Made by a program: the position numbers and the translations under genes
Source: Zoogloeaceae bacterium
GTDB lineage: Bacteria; Pseudomonadota; Gammaproteobacteria; Burkholderiales; Rhodocyclaceae
Direction: 5' to 3'
Assembly (NCBI GenBank): GCA_024235655.1
Contig: JACKLY010000006.1
Span: forward strand, 82,311 to 146,310
Length of the DNA stretch: 64,000 nucleotides
Part shown: positions 7,762-16,590 of the stretch, in pieces
Layout of the letters: the number at the start of each line of letters is the position of its first letter
Numbering within the stretch: position 1 is the first letter of the stretch
The notes under the pieces: generated by a model
Database searches by the model: none
What the model was told of the DNA's origin: nothing
The model's input: the letters and a program-made list of their open reading frames with translations, nothing else

Positions 7762-8196
7762 TCAGTGTCTGGCAAACACCTTGGCGCCTCCGTTCTTTTC
7801 CACCAAGAATACCTCATAGGGCTGCGCCGGTGCGCTTTCCATGCCCGGCGAGCCCCCCGGCATGCCGGGGGCGGCGAGACCGACAGCCTTTGGTTTTTCC
7901 TTGAGCAGGCGCTTTACATCGGCTGCCGGTACGTGGCCTTCGATCAGGTAGTTGCCGATGCGGGCGGTGTGGCAGGAGCCGTATTTTTCCGGCATGCCGA
8001 GTTTTGCTCTGGCGGCAGACACATCGTCCACGTTGTGGGTCTTGACCTTGAAGCCGTTGTCTTCCATGTGCTTGACCCAGCCGCCGCAGCAACCGCAGTA
8101 GGGGCTTTTGTAAACCTCGACTTCCTGGTCTGCGGCTTGGGCGAGGCTGCTGCCAAGGAAGAGCACGGCGAGCGAGATGGAGAGCAGTTTTTTCAT
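7762..8196 (-). CDS. DUF411 periplasmic metal-binding protein
   Basis: A 144-residue DUF411 family protein with a signal peptide (residues 1-21, ending AQAA). The mature part has a thioredoxin-like YKSPYCGCCGGWVKHM with a C-x-C-C cluster, followed by GSCHTARIGNYLIEGHVP, which is typical of the family. The C-terminal region is rich in Gly, Met and Pro (APGMPGGSPGMES). DUF411 proteins are usually found with copper or other metal resistance genes, and metal binding by the Cys cluster is a reasonable inference. It starts 40 bases after the stop of the sensor kinase gene on the same strand, so cusR-cusS-DUF411 is probably one operon. Confidence 0.88.
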   Translation of the reverse strand: MKKLLSISLAVLFLGSSLAQAADQEVEVYKSPYCGCCGGWVKHMEDNGFKVKTHNVDDVSAARAKLGMPEKYGSCHTARIGNYLIEGHVPAADVKRLLKEKPKAVGLAAPGMPGGSPGMESAPAQPYEVFLVEKNGGAKVFARH

Positions 8197-8235
8197 TGGG
8201 TGTCCTTTTTGGGGATGGCAAGTGATGATAGGGAT

Positions 8236-9645
8236 CTAGGCGGCTGGCAGCCGCAACCTGAAGCTGGTGTGCCCGTTGGCCGAATGCACCGTGATCTCGC
8301 CGCCATGCGCGGCAACGATGGCGCGGGTGATGGCCAGGCCGAGGCCGGTGCCTTCACCGCCGGCATGCTGGCGTGAGGGGTCGGTGCGGTAGAAGCGCTC
8401 GAACAGGTTCGGCAGGTGTTCGGCCGGGATCGTTGCGCCCGGGTTGTCGATCTCCAGCACGATCTGGTTTTGCGCCGGATCCGCTGCAATGCTGACGCTG
8501 ACGGAAGCCCCCGATGGCGTGTAGCGCAGTGCGTTGGAGATCAGGTTGCTCAGGGCGCGCCGCAGCATCAGCTGATCACCGGGAACGCTACCGGCGCCAT
8601 GCAGTTCGAGGCGAACGCCCTTTTCGTCGGCAAGGGCTTCGTAGAACTCGAACAGGTCGCTGACTTCATGGGCCAGATCAACTGTTTCGCCTTGTGCCAG
8701 CGCAGCGCCATCCAGCCCGTTCTCGGTTTTGGCCAGAAACAGCATGTCCGAGATCATCCGCGCCAGACGCTCGAACTCCTCGGCGTTGGATTCGAGGATC
8801 TCGCGGTAGGCATCGGCATCGCGCGCGTGCGACAGCGATACCTGGGTCTGCATCATCAGGTTGCTGATCGGGGTGCGCAGTTCGTGGGCGATGTCGGAGG
8901 AGAAGTCGGACAGGCGATGAAAGGCTTCTTCCAGCCGGTCGAGCATTTCGTTCAGGGTGTTGGCCAGATCGGCCAGTTCCGGCGGCACGGCATCGGTCGG
9001 CAGGCGACGGTCTAGATTCTGTGCGCTCACCGTTTCGGCGCGTTCGCGCATGCGGCGCAAGGGCGCCAGGCCACGGCTGGCGGCGAGCCAGCCAAGCAGG
9101 CCGGTGAGCAGCGCGGCGCCGGCAACGAAGCGCCAAAGCGTCAGCCGGAAGCTGGTCATGAAGGCTTCGTGGTGGTCGATGTCTACAGCAACGGCAACGA
9201 CTACGGGTGGCCAATCGGCAAGTTGTGTGGGGATGGCGGCGGCCATGCCGCGGTAGGTTCGGCCATGCTGGGACCAAACCGTCAGATGGGCATCGGCATG
9301 GCTGGCGGTGGCGGCCAGCCATGCCTCAGGAAAGCTGGCTTCAGGCGAGGCCAGCAAGACCTCCTGTTTCGGGCCGATGACCTTCATTACCAGGTCGTGG
9401 TGGCCGACCAGCGCGTCGCTCAACTGGCCGCGCGCGCTCTCCAGTGCTTCGGCCGAGTCGACCCGTTCGATAATGTTTTGTGCCAGCACCAGCTTGCCGT
9501 GCAGCGTGTGCAGATCCTGTTGTGCGAAATGATGCTCGATCGACATGCCAATCAGCCAGCCCAGTGCGAGCAGCACCACGCTCGATCCGGTGGCGAAGAG
9601 CAGGGTCAGCCGGGCGGTCAGCGAGATGCCCGGCATCAGGCGCAT
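8236..9645 (-). CDS. cusS: CusS-type heavy-metal sensor histidine kinase
   Basis: A 469-residue inner-membrane histidine kinase. It has a transmembrane segment near residues 11-31, a periplasmic sensor region of about 130 residues, a second transmembrane segment near 165-185, a HAMP domain (RGLAPLRRMRERAETVSAQN) and the phosphoacceptor box SSDIAHELRTPISNLMMQ. ATP-binding motifs follow: SNLISNALRYTPSG (N), GEGTGLGLAIT (G2). The arrangement matches the heavy-metal sensor kinases of the CusS/CopS/CzcS group. It overlaps the response regulator gene by 10 bases, so the two are translationally coupled. The metal sensed cannot be read from the sequence. Confidence 0.9.
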   Translation of the reverse strand: MRLMPGISLTARLTLLFATGSSVVLLALGWLIGMSIEHHFAQQDLHTLHGKLVLAQNIIERVDSAEALESARGQLSDALVGHHDLVMKVIGPKQEVLLASPEASFPEAWLAATASHADAHLTVWSQHGRTYRGMAAAIPTQLADWPPVVVAVAVDIDHHEAFMTSFRLTLWRFVAGAALLTGLLGWLAASRGLAPLRRMRERAETVSAQNLDRRLPTDAVPPELADLANTLNEMLDRLEEAFHRLSDFSSDIAHELRTPISNLMMQTQVSLSHARDADAYREILESNAEEFERLARMISDMLFLAKTENGLDGAALAQGETVDLAHEVSDLFEFYEALADEKGVRLELHGAGSVPGDQLMLRRALSNLISNALRYTPSGASVSVSIAADPAQNQIVLEIDNPGATIPAEHLPNLFERFYRTDPSRQHAGGEGTGLGLAITRAIVAAHGGEITVHSANGHTSFRLRLPAA

Positions 9646-10319
9646 TCCGGCACCTCCAGCACGTAACCCATGCCACGCACGGTACGGATCAGCTTCGGTT
9701 CAAACGGGTCGTCCACCTTGGCGCGCAGGCGCCGCACGGCGACCTCGATGACATTGGTGTCACTGTCGAAATTCATGTCCCACACCTGCGAGGCGATCAG
9801 CGAACGCGGCAGGACTTCGCCCTGCCGGCGCAGCAGCAGTTCGAGCAGCGCAAATTCCTTGGCGGTCAGTTCAATCCGCCGACCGGCGCGGCTGACACGC
9901 CTTTTCAGCAGGTCGAGTTCCAGGTCGGCGGCCTGCAGGGCGCTGGTTTCGCTGCCGCTTTTCCCGCGGCGCAGCAGCGTGCGCACACGGGCGAGCAGTT
10001 CGGAGAAGGCAAAGGGTTTGACGAGGTAGTCGTCGGCGCCAAGTTCAAGCCCCTTGACGCGATCCTCGACCCGGTCCTTGGCGGTGAGAAACAGCACCGG
10101 CGTTTCCGTGTCGTTGCGGCGCAGGGCTTCAAGAACCTGCCACCCGTTGATGCCGGGCAGCATGACGTCGAGCACCAGCAGGTCATAGTCGCCGGTGCTG
10201 GCCAGATGCAGTCCGTCCATGCCGTCGCGTGCGAGATCGGTAATAAATCCGGCCTCCGACAAGCCCTGTTTCAGGTAGTCGCCGGTCTTGGTTTCGTCTT
10301 CAACAATCAGGATCTTCAT
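9636..10319 (-). CDS. cusR: CusR-type response regulator (OmpR/PhoB family)
   Basis: A 227-residue OmpR-type regulator. The receiver domain (1-120) has VEDETKTGDYLKQGL, the phosphorylated Asp in LLVLDVMLPGINGW, and the conserved Lys in FLTAKDRVED. The C-terminal winged helix has LTAKEFALLELLLRRQGEVLPR and IRTVRGMGYVLEVP. The start MKILIVEDE at 10319 is preferred over the longer open frame. It is the first gene of the minus-strand operon with the kinase and the DUF411 protein, and is divergent from the efflux operon. The perfect palindrome at 10399-10416 lies between the two and is the obvious candidate binding site. Confidence 0.92.
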   Translation of the reverse strand: MKILIVEDETKTGDYLKQGLSEAGFITDLARDGMDGLHLASTGDYDLLVLDVMLPGINGWQVLEALRRNDTETPVLFLTAKDRVEDRVKGLELGADDYLVKPFAFSELLARVRTLLRRGKSGSETSALQAADLELDLLKRRVSRAGRRIELTAKEFALLELLLRRQGEVLPRSLIASQVWDMNFDSDTNVIEVAVRRLRAKVDDPFEPKLIRTVRGMGYVLEVPECA

Positions 10320-10398
10320 TGCCGCGAGATGTATGTCGTGTGTCGTGTTGCCTTGTGGATAGGGCAATTGTGCCTGTTCGACAAGGGCTGTGGCCAAA

Positions 10399-10416
10399 GA
10401 TTACAAATTTGTAATC
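10399..10416. promoter_or_regulatory. Perfect 18-bp palindrome, candidate CusR operator
   Basis: GATTACAAATTTGTAATC is identical on both strands. It lies 80 bases upstream of the cusR start and 112 bases upstream of the cusC-like start. The core TTACAAATTTGTAA resembles the CusR/CopR box of other bacteria (TGACAAnnTTGTCA), with TTACAA in place of TGACAA. It is well placed to control both operons. Confidence 0.75.
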
Positions 10417-10527
10417 CAGCGGTCAGCCTGCTGTCGGGTGCGTTTCTGCAAGATGCCGTCCATGCAGCGCTACCGCTTCGCTCTGGCCGTGGTGTGCGCA
10501 GGTACGAAACTTTGGCGGAAAACTTCG

Positions 10528-11733
10528 ATGAACAGAAAACTTTTATTCCTGCTCGGGTTGCTTGCTGGTACCGGCGGCATGCTTCCGGCGCAGGCACAAA
10601 GCCTGTCCGATGCGCTGGTGCAGGCCTGGGCGCGCCACCCGACTGCAGCGACCATGCCGGCACGCGAAGACGAGGTCGCAGCACGCCGTGAGGCGTCGGC
10701 CAGTCTGCTTCCTGGCGCCCCTTCCGTATCGCTCTCAAATCTTAATGATCGTTATCACCGCGATGTGGGAAGAAATGAGTGGGAAGTGGAAATGGCGGTG
10801 CCATTGTGGTTGCCCGGCCAGTGGTCGGCGCGGGAGGCCGAGGCGGAAAGTGCGGGTTCCGAATTCGCCGCGCGCCGCCTGGCGCTGCGTCTGCAGGTAG
10901 CAGGTGAGGTGCGCGAGGCCTGGTGGGCTGTCGCTTCTGCACGTGCTGCGGAACAACTGGCAAAGCAGCGGCTGGCTTCGGCGCAACAGCTGGAGCGCGA
11001 TGTGCAGCGGCGTTTCAAGCTGGGCGATCTGTCGCGCGTTGATGCCAATCTGGCTCGCAGCGAGTTGCTTGCCTCAGAAGCCGAGATGCTTGAAGCACAG
11101 GCAGGCTTGCTTGCTGCAGAACAGAGCTACGCGCAGCTGACTGGCGTTGCGCCGCCGGCCTTGCTGCAAGCGGAAGCGCCTGCTGACACGATACCTGCGC
11201 CGGAAACCCATCCCGGTTTGCTGGCGGTGGCTGCCAATGCGCAACTGGCGCGTTCGCGCCTGAAGGTGGCCGATGAAAGCCGACGCGATTCGCCCGAGCT
11301 TGCCTTCCGCGTCATGCGTGAGCGCGGCAGCGTCGATGAGTCCTATTCCAATGCGGTCGGTTTCAAGATCACCATTCCATTTTCTTCGGGCCCGCGTGTA
11401 CGCCACGAGAACGCGGCGGCACGCGCCGAACTTTCGCAGGCCGATGCAGAACTCGCGCAGGCAAAGCTGAAGATGCAACAGCAGCTGGACAAGGCCGGTC
11501 GCGAACTGGCATCCGCCGAGCGGCAGCTGGTGATGGCCAGCGAGCGCAAGGCACTGGCGGCCGACAACCTGCGCCTTGCCGAGAAATCATTTGCACTGGG
11601 CGAATCGGATCTGGCTTCGCTGCTGCGCATTCGCACCGCGGCCTTTGAGGCCGAAGCCTTGTACCGCCGCCAGACCATCGGCCAGTCGGCCGCTCAGTCC
11701 CGTCTCAAACAAGCCATGGGAGTCCTGCCTTGA
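10528..11733 (+). CDS. CusC/CzcC-type outer-membrane efflux protein
   Basis: A 401-residue TolC-family outer-membrane factor. A signal peptide ends at about residue 25 (LPAQA|QSL). The mature part is mostly alpha helical with the duplicated hairpin pattern of the family (ALRLQVAGEVREAWWAVASARAAEQ; ELSQADAELAQAKLKMQQQ). There is no lipobox Cys, unlike E. coli CusC. It should form the exit duct of the tripartite pump with the following CusB- and CusA-like proteins. Its stop overlaps the TTG start of the next gene (TTGA), suggesting translational coupling. The start at 10528 was chosen because it gives the signal peptide; the open frame extends upstream into the palindrome region. Confidence 0.88.
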   Translation: MNRKLLFLLGLLAGTGGMLPAQAQSLSDALVQAWARHPTAATMPAREDEVAARREASASLLPGAPSVSLSNLNDRYHRDVGRNEWEVEMAVPLWLPGQWSAREAEAESAGSEFAARRLALRLQVAGEVREAWWAVASARAAEQLAKQRLASAQQLERDVQRRFKLGDLSRVDANLARSELLASEAEMLEAQAGLLAAEQSYAQLTGVAPPALLQAEAPADTIPAPETHPGLLAVAANAQLARSRLKVADESRRDSPELAFRVMRERGSVDESYSNAVGFKITIPFSSGPRVRHENAAARAELSQADAELAQAKLKMQQQLDKAGRELASAERQLVMASERKALAADNLRLAEKSFALGESDLASLLRIRTAAFEAEALYRRQTIGQSAAQSRLKQAMGVLP

Positions 11734-12290
11734 TCCATCCGCTGAATAAAACTCTGGCTGCAGCCCTGGCCGTGCTGGTCATGAATGGCCTTTCCATGCC
11801 TGCGATGGCGCACGGTGGTGAAGACCATGGCGAAAGCAAACCGGCTGTTGCAGCCCCGACTACGACGCAGATGCGCACGGGAACGGCAAGCGCCGATTTT
11901 GAACTGGTGGCGGTTGTTGAAGACAGCAAGCTCATGCTTTATCTGGATCATTTTGCCAGTAATGAGCCGGTGGCTGATGCCAAGCTGGAAATTGAAAGTG
12001 GTGCGTTCAAGGCCATGGCCAAGCCGATGGCTGCCGGTATCTACGCGGCTCCCGGCGAGCATTTTTCCAGCCCCGGCCAATATCCGCTGGCAATTACGGT
12101 GGAGGCGGGAGACCGCTTTGACCTGCTCAGTGCGACGCTGGATCGAAGCGTGCCGGAAGCTGGCGTGCCGCATACCCATGGCTGGAGTGAGTGGGCTGTC
12201 TGGAGTGGGGCAGGGATTCTCCTGCTTGCCGGTGCCGGCCTGATCGCCATTCGCCGACGCAAGTACGGCACACAGAAAAAAACGCACTGA
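11730..12290 (+). CDS. Periplasmic/membrane protein with mature HGGEDH N-terminus, unknown function
   Basis: A 186-residue protein with no clear family name that I can give. It starts at TTG, overlapping the stop of the cusC-like gene. Signal peptide residues 1-27 end MPAMA, so the mature protein would begin with HGGEDHGES (His28, His33). A beta-rich domain follows (FELVAVVEDSKLMLYLDH from residue 57), then a C-terminal transmembrane segment (about 150-172) with a positive cytoplasmic tail RRRKYG. The CusB-like protein that follows begins its mature chain with the same HGGEDH, also at residue 28. It probably sits in the inner membrane facing the periplasm and hands metal to, or regulates, the pump; that is inference. 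Confidence 0.78.
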   Translation: MIHPLNKTLAAALAVLVMNGLSMPAMAHGGEDHGESKPAVAAPTTTQMRTGTASADFELVAVVEDSKLMLYLDHFASNEPVADAKLEIESGAFKAMAKPMAAGIYAAPGEHFSSPGQYPLAITVEAGDRFDLLSATLDRSVPEAGVPHTHGWSEWAVWSGAGILLLAGAGLIAIRRRKYGTQKKTH

Positions 12291-12293
12291 AGG

Positions 12294-13427
12294 ATGACAC
12301 GCATGCCAACGATACGCTTCACCCTTTCTTTTCTGGCCACGATCGGTGTGCTGGCCAGCGGCACTGCCATCGCCCATGGTGGTGAGGATCACAGCCATGA
12401 TGACAAGGCCGCGCTTGCCCTGCCGGTCGCTGGTGGCTCGCCACAGCGCCTGGCCGATGGCAGCCTGTTTGTGCCCAAACCGGTGCAGTACCAGTTGGGT
12501 TTGCGCACCATGGTGGCCAAGCTCGGGGCATTGGCCGCCAGTGTCGAGTTCAACGGGGTGGTGATTGCCGACCCGAATGCCGGTGGCCGAGTGCAGGCGG
12601 CGCAGTCGGGCCGGATTGAACCTGGCCCCAAGGGGCTGCCGTTGCTCGGAGAAAAAGTCAGCAAGGGTCAGGTACTGGCCTATCTACGGCCGGTGGCGAG
12701 CAGCATCGAGCGCGGTAACCAGCAGGCACAACTGGCCGAGCTGGAAGCGCAACTGGCGATTGCCGAGAAAAAACTTGGGCGCTATGAGCAACTGGAAGGG
12801 GCTGTGCCGCAGAAGGAAATCGAGGCGGCACGCTATGAGGCGCTCGCCTTGAAAAAGCGTCGGGCAGCGGTGGCCGGCAGCGTCAATGCGCCGGAAGTGC
12901 TGGTGGCGCCGGTGAGCGGCGTGCTGGCGGCGGCCAATGTGGTCAACGGGCAGGTGGTCGAAGCCAGGGACGTGCTGTTCGAGGTGCTGGATCCGGCCCG
13001 GCTGGTAGTCGAGGCATTGGCCTACGATCCGGTGTTGGCCGATGGCATTGGCGAAGCCAGTTCGCCAATGCCCGGTGGTGCGCTGGTGCTTCAGTTCATC
13101 GGTGCTGGCCGGGCCTTGCGTGATCAGGCGATGCCGCTGCACTTCCGTGTGTTGTCGCAGACGGTGCCGGTGGCGGTGGGCCAGCCGCTGAAGGTGATTG
13201 CGCGGACGACACGAACGATTGAAGGTGTTGCGGTGCCGCAGCGTGCGCTGGTCAAGAATGGCAGTGGCGAAACCATTGTCTGGGTGAAGGCCGAGGCCGA
13301 GCGTTTCATGCCACGCAAGATCAGCTTCAAACCACTGGATGCGGTGAATGTGGCTGTGACCGCTGGTTTGCATGAGGGTGAGCGTGTGGTGACCGACGGT
13401 GCCACGCTGCTGGCCCAGGTTCGCTGA
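12294..13427 (+). CDS. cusB: CusB/CzcB-type periplasmic adaptor of the RND metal pump
   Basis: A 377-residue membrane-fusion protein. The signal peptide ends at residue 27 (SGTAIA) and the mature chain starts HGGEDHSHDD, a His/Asp-rich metal-binding start. Then come the barrel-sandwich hybrid and helical hairpin domains (SGRIEPGPKGLPLLGEKV, the coiled coil ERGNQQAQLAELEAQLAIAE, and VLVAPVSGVLAAANVVNGQV) and the beta-barrel and membrane-proximal domains. It should bridge the inner-membrane permease and the outer-membrane factor. It starts three bases after the stop of the preceding gene and ends 13 bases before the permease start, consistent with one operon. Confidence 0.9.
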   Translation: MTRMPTIRFTLSFLATIGVLASGTAIAHGGEDHSHDDKAALALPVAGGSPQRLADGSLFVPKPVQYQLGLRTMVAKLGALAASVEFNGVVIADPNAGGRVQAAQSGRIEPGPKGLPLLGEKVSKGQVLAYLRPVASSIERGNQQAQLAELEAQLAIAEKKLGRYEQLEGAVPQKEIEAARYEALALKKRRAAVAGSVNAPEVLVAPVSGVLAAANVVNGQVVEARDVLFEVLDPARLVVEALAYDPVLADGIGEASSPMPGGALVLQFIGAGRALRDQAMPLHFRVLSQTVPVAVGQPLKVIARTTRTIEGVAVPQRALVKNGSGETIVWVKAEAERFMPRKISFKPLDAVNVAVTAGLHEGERVVTDGATLLAQVR

Positions 13428-13440
13428 GCCGGGAGCCATC

Positions 13441-16400
13441 GTGTTTGAAGCCATCATCAATACTAGTCTCCGCCAGCGCCTGATCGTTGTCGGTATTTCC
13501 CTGTTGCTGGTCATCTACGGCACGCTGACCGTACGCCAGATGCCGGTGGATGTATTCCCCGACCTGAACAAGCCGACCGTGACGCTGATGACCGAAACCG
13601 GCGGCATGGCGCCGGAGGAGGTCGAGCAGCTGGTGACCTTCCCGATCGAATCAAGCATGAACGGCATGCCGGGCGTGACCCGGGTGCGTTCGGTATCGGG
13701 GGTCGGTCTTTCCATTGTTTATGTCGAGTTCGAATGGGGTTCGGAGATCTATCGCAACCGGCAGCAGATCGCCGAACGGCTGAACCTGGTGCGTGAGCAG
13801 TTGCCGCCGGGCATCGTGCCGCAGCTGGGTCCGATTTCGTCAATCATGGGGGAAATCCTGCTGATCGCCTTGCCCGCCGATCCGGCCAAGGTCAGCCCGA
13901 TGCAGGTACGCGAGTACGCTGATTGGGTGATGCGTCCCCGTTTGCTGACGCTCCCCGGTGTGGCACAGGTGATCCCGATCGGCGGCGAGGTGAAGCAGTA
14001 TCGGGTTGAGCTGAAGCCAGCGCAACTGCAGGCGCTGGGTGTCGAACGCGAGCAACTGGAAACGGCTTTGCGAGATTTCGGCGCCAATACCAGCGGCGGC
14101 TTTCTCGAATCGAACGGGCGTGAGTATCTGATCCGCCAGATCGGCCGCACCAGCCGCGTCGACGATCTGCAGAATGTGGTGGTGACGGTCAGGAATGGAC
14201 AGCCAATCCTGCTCAAGCAGCTTGCTGATGTGGTGCTTGCGCCGGCGATCAAGCGTGGCGATGGCAGTTTCAACAGCAAGCCGGCAGTCATTCTGTCGGT
14301 GCAGAAGCAGCCCGGTGCCGACAGCGTGAAGCTGACCCGCGAGGTCGAGCACACGATGGCCGAGTTGTCGAAAAGCCTGCCGGTCGGTATCGAGGCGCCG
14401 CAGTTCCTGTTTCGTCAGGCCGATTTCATCGAGAACTCGGTGAATAACGTCGAGGAAGCATTGCGTGATGGCGCGATCCTGGTTGCCGTCATTCTCTTCA
14501 TGTTCCTGCTCAATGTGCGCACCACGCTGATTTCGCTGACGGCGATCCCGCTCTCGCTGCTGGTGACGGCGCTGGTCTTCAGCTACATGGGCTTGTCGAT
14601 CAATACGATGACTCTGGGCGGGTTGGCAATTGCCATCGGTGAACTGGTCGATGATGCGGTGGTCGGGGTCGAGAACGTGTTGCGGCGGCTCAAGCTGAAT
14701 CGCGATCTGGCGGAGCCGCGGCCGGTGGTGGAGGTGATTGCCAAGGCCACGCTGGAGGTGCGGTCGGCGATTGTCTACGCCACAGTGATCATCGTGCTGG
14801 TCTTCGTGCCGCTGTTCGTGTTGCCCGGTATTGAAGGGCGGCTGTTTACACCGCTCGGCATTGCCTACATCGTTTCGATTCTGGCCAGCATGATCGTGTC
14901 GGTCACGGTCACGCCGGTGATGGCCTTCTACCTGCTGCCGCGAATGAAGCTGCTGCATCAGGGTGACAGCCCGCTGGTGATTCACCTCAAGCGCTGGGAT
15001 GCGAAGCTGCTGCACTGGTCCTTCGGCCATGGCCGCAGCCTGCTGGCCGCAGCGGCAGCGGTGGTGCTGATTGCCGTGGCCAGCATTCCGCTGTTTCCGC
15101 GCTCCTTCCTGCCGCCATTCAACGAAGGCACACTGACCATCAGCCTGCTGCTCAATCCGGGAACCTCTCTTTCAGAATCCAACCGCATTGGGTCGCTGGC
15201 TGAGCAGTTGGTGATGGGTGTGCCGGAGGTGAGTGAAGTCGGACGTCGCACCGGACGGGCTGAGCTCGACGAGCACGCCGAAGGGGTGCATTCGACCGAG
15301 ATGGATGTGGATCTGAAGGTGTCGGCACGCAGCCGCGCCGAGGTGATCAGCGACATCCGGGCACGGCTGGCCACCCTGCCAGCCGTCAGCAGCATCGGCC
15401 AGCCAATCTCACACCGTCTTGACCATCTGCTCTCCGGCGTTCGGGCACAGATTGCACTGAAGGTCTTTGGGGATGATCTGGATACGCTGCGCGGGCTGGC
15501 GGCTGACCTACAGCTGCGCCTTGGGCGTATTCCCGGTGTCACGGATCTGCAGATCGAAAAGCAGGTGCTGATTCCGCAGGTCAAGATCCATGTCGATTAC
15601 GAGCAGGCAGCACGCTATGGCGTGGCACCGGGCATCCTGCTGCGTTCGCTCGAACAGATGATCGAGGGCGAACGAATCACTCAGGTGATTGAAGGCAATC
15701 GCCGCTTCGACCTGCTGGTGCGCCTGCCGGAATCCGGGCGTAGTCTTCAGGCATTGGAGAATCTGCTGATCGAAACGCCGACCGGTCATGTCCCCTTGTC
15801 GAAACTGGCCCGTATCGAAAACGGTGAGGGGCCGAATCAGGTCAGTCGCGAAAACTCGCGCCGCCGCATCGTCATCTCGGCCAATACCGATGGTGGCGAC
15901 ATGTCGGCAGTGATTCAGGCGATCCGTGCCGAGCTGGCCTCGAAGCCGATGCCCGAGGGCTATTACACCGCGCTCGAAGGTCAGTTCCAGGCGCAGGAGC
16001 AGGCGTCGCAATTGATTGCCGTGCTGGCCATGGTGTCGCTGACAATGATTTTTCTGGTGCTATACAGCCGCTATCGTTCAGTGGCGCTGACCGCCATTAT
16101 CATGGGCAATATCCCGCTGGCCTTGGTTGGCAGCGTGATCGCGCTGTGGATTTCCGGGCAGCCGCTGTCGGTGGCAGCGCTGGTGGGCTTCATTACGCTG
16201 ACCGGTATTGCCACGCGCAACGGTATCCTCAAGATCAGCCATTACATCAACCTGTGTGCCTTCGAGGGCGAGAAGTTTGGTGACCACATGATCGTGCGCG
16301 GCTCGCTCGAACGCCTGACACCGGTGCTGATGACGGCGCTGGTGGCGGCTTTCGCGCTGGTGCCGCTGCTGCTTTCTGCTGATGCGCCGGGCAAGGAGGT

Positions 16401-16545
16401 GCTGCACCCGGTGGCGGTGGTCATCTTCGGCGGCCTGATCAGTTCGACCCTGCTCGACACCTTGCTGACGCCGGTGATGTTCCGCCTGTGGGGTGAGAAG
16501 CCGCTGGCGCGCCTGCTCGAAGCACGTGGCACGGAAAGTTTTTAA
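13441..16545 (+). CDS. Heavy-metal RND permease, CusA/CzcA family
   Basis: A 1034-residue proton-driven permease of the HME-RND family, the inner-membrane motor of the pump. It starts at GTG 13441 and has TM1 (VGISLLLVIYGTL), two large periplasmic loops and TM2-6 and TM8-12. The TM4 signature reads AIGELVDDAVVGVEN with Glu401, Asp404 and Asp405. CusA has AIGAMVDAAIVMIEN there and CzcA has DFGLIIDGAVIIVEN, so this protein is like CusA in AIG but has a second Asp. Of the three methionines CusA uses for Cu/Ag in the porter domain, only one (Met621) seems to have a counterpart; another position reads His662 (RLDHLLSG). Substrate is therefore uncertain: copper is suggested by the neighbours, not by the permease. 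Confidence 0.93.
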   Translation: MFEAIINTSLRQRLIVVGISLLLVIYGTLTVRQMPVDVFPDLNKPTVTLMTETGGMAPEEVEQLVTFPIESSMNGMPGVTRVRSVSGVGLSIVYVEFEWGSEIYRNRQQIAERLNLVREQLPPGIVPQLGPISSIMGEILLIALPADPAKVSPMQVREYADWVMRPRLLTLPGVAQVIPIGGEVKQYRVELKPAQLQALGVEREQLETALRDFGANTSGGFLESNGREYLIRQIGRTSRVDDLQNVVVTVRNGQPILLKQLADVVLAPAIKRGDGSFNSKPAVILSVQKQPGADSVKLTREVEHTMAELSKSLPVGIEAPQFLFRQADFIENSVNNVEEALRDGAILVAVILFMFLLNVRTTLISLTAIPLSLLVTALVFSYMGLSINTMTLGGLAIAIGELVDDAVVGVENVLRRLKLNRDLAEPRPVVEVIAKATLEVRSAIVYATVIIVLVFVPLFVLPGIEGRLFTPLGIAYIVSILASMIVSVTVTPVMAFYLLPRMKLLHQGDSPLVIHLKRWDAKLLHWSFGHGRSLLAAAAAVVLIAVASIPLFPRSFLPPFNEGTLTISLLLNPGTSLSESNRIGSLAEQLVMGVPEVSEVGRRTGRAELDEHAEGVHSTEMDVDLKVSARSRAEVISDIRARLATLPAVSSIGQPISHRLDHLLSGVRAQIALKVFGDDLDTLRGLAADLQLRLGRIPGVTDLQIEKQVLIPQVKIHVDYEQAARYGVAPGILLRSLEQMIEGERITQVIEGNRRFDLLVRLPESGRSLQALENLLIETPTGHVPLSKLARIENGEGPNQVSRENSRRRIVISANTDGGDMSAVIQAIRAELASKPMPEGYYTALEGQFQAQEQASQLIAVLAMVSLTMIFLVLYSRYRSVALTAIIMGNIPLALVGSVIALWISGQPLSVAALVGFITLTGIATRNGILKISHYINLCAFEGEKFGDHMIVRGSLERLTPVLMTALVAAFALVPLLLSADAPGKEVLHPVAVVIFGGLISSTLLDTLLTPVMFRLWGEKPLARLLEARGTESF

Positions 16546-16590
16546 CGATGGAAACGCGTAGTCTTCTCTATTAATGGAAAGGAATTCCGC

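Noticed and set aside
6418..8376. 652-codon plus-strand frame across the GGDEF and DUF411 genes
   Set aside because: It covers two well-supported genes in antisense and has no ribosome binding site or recognisable domain.
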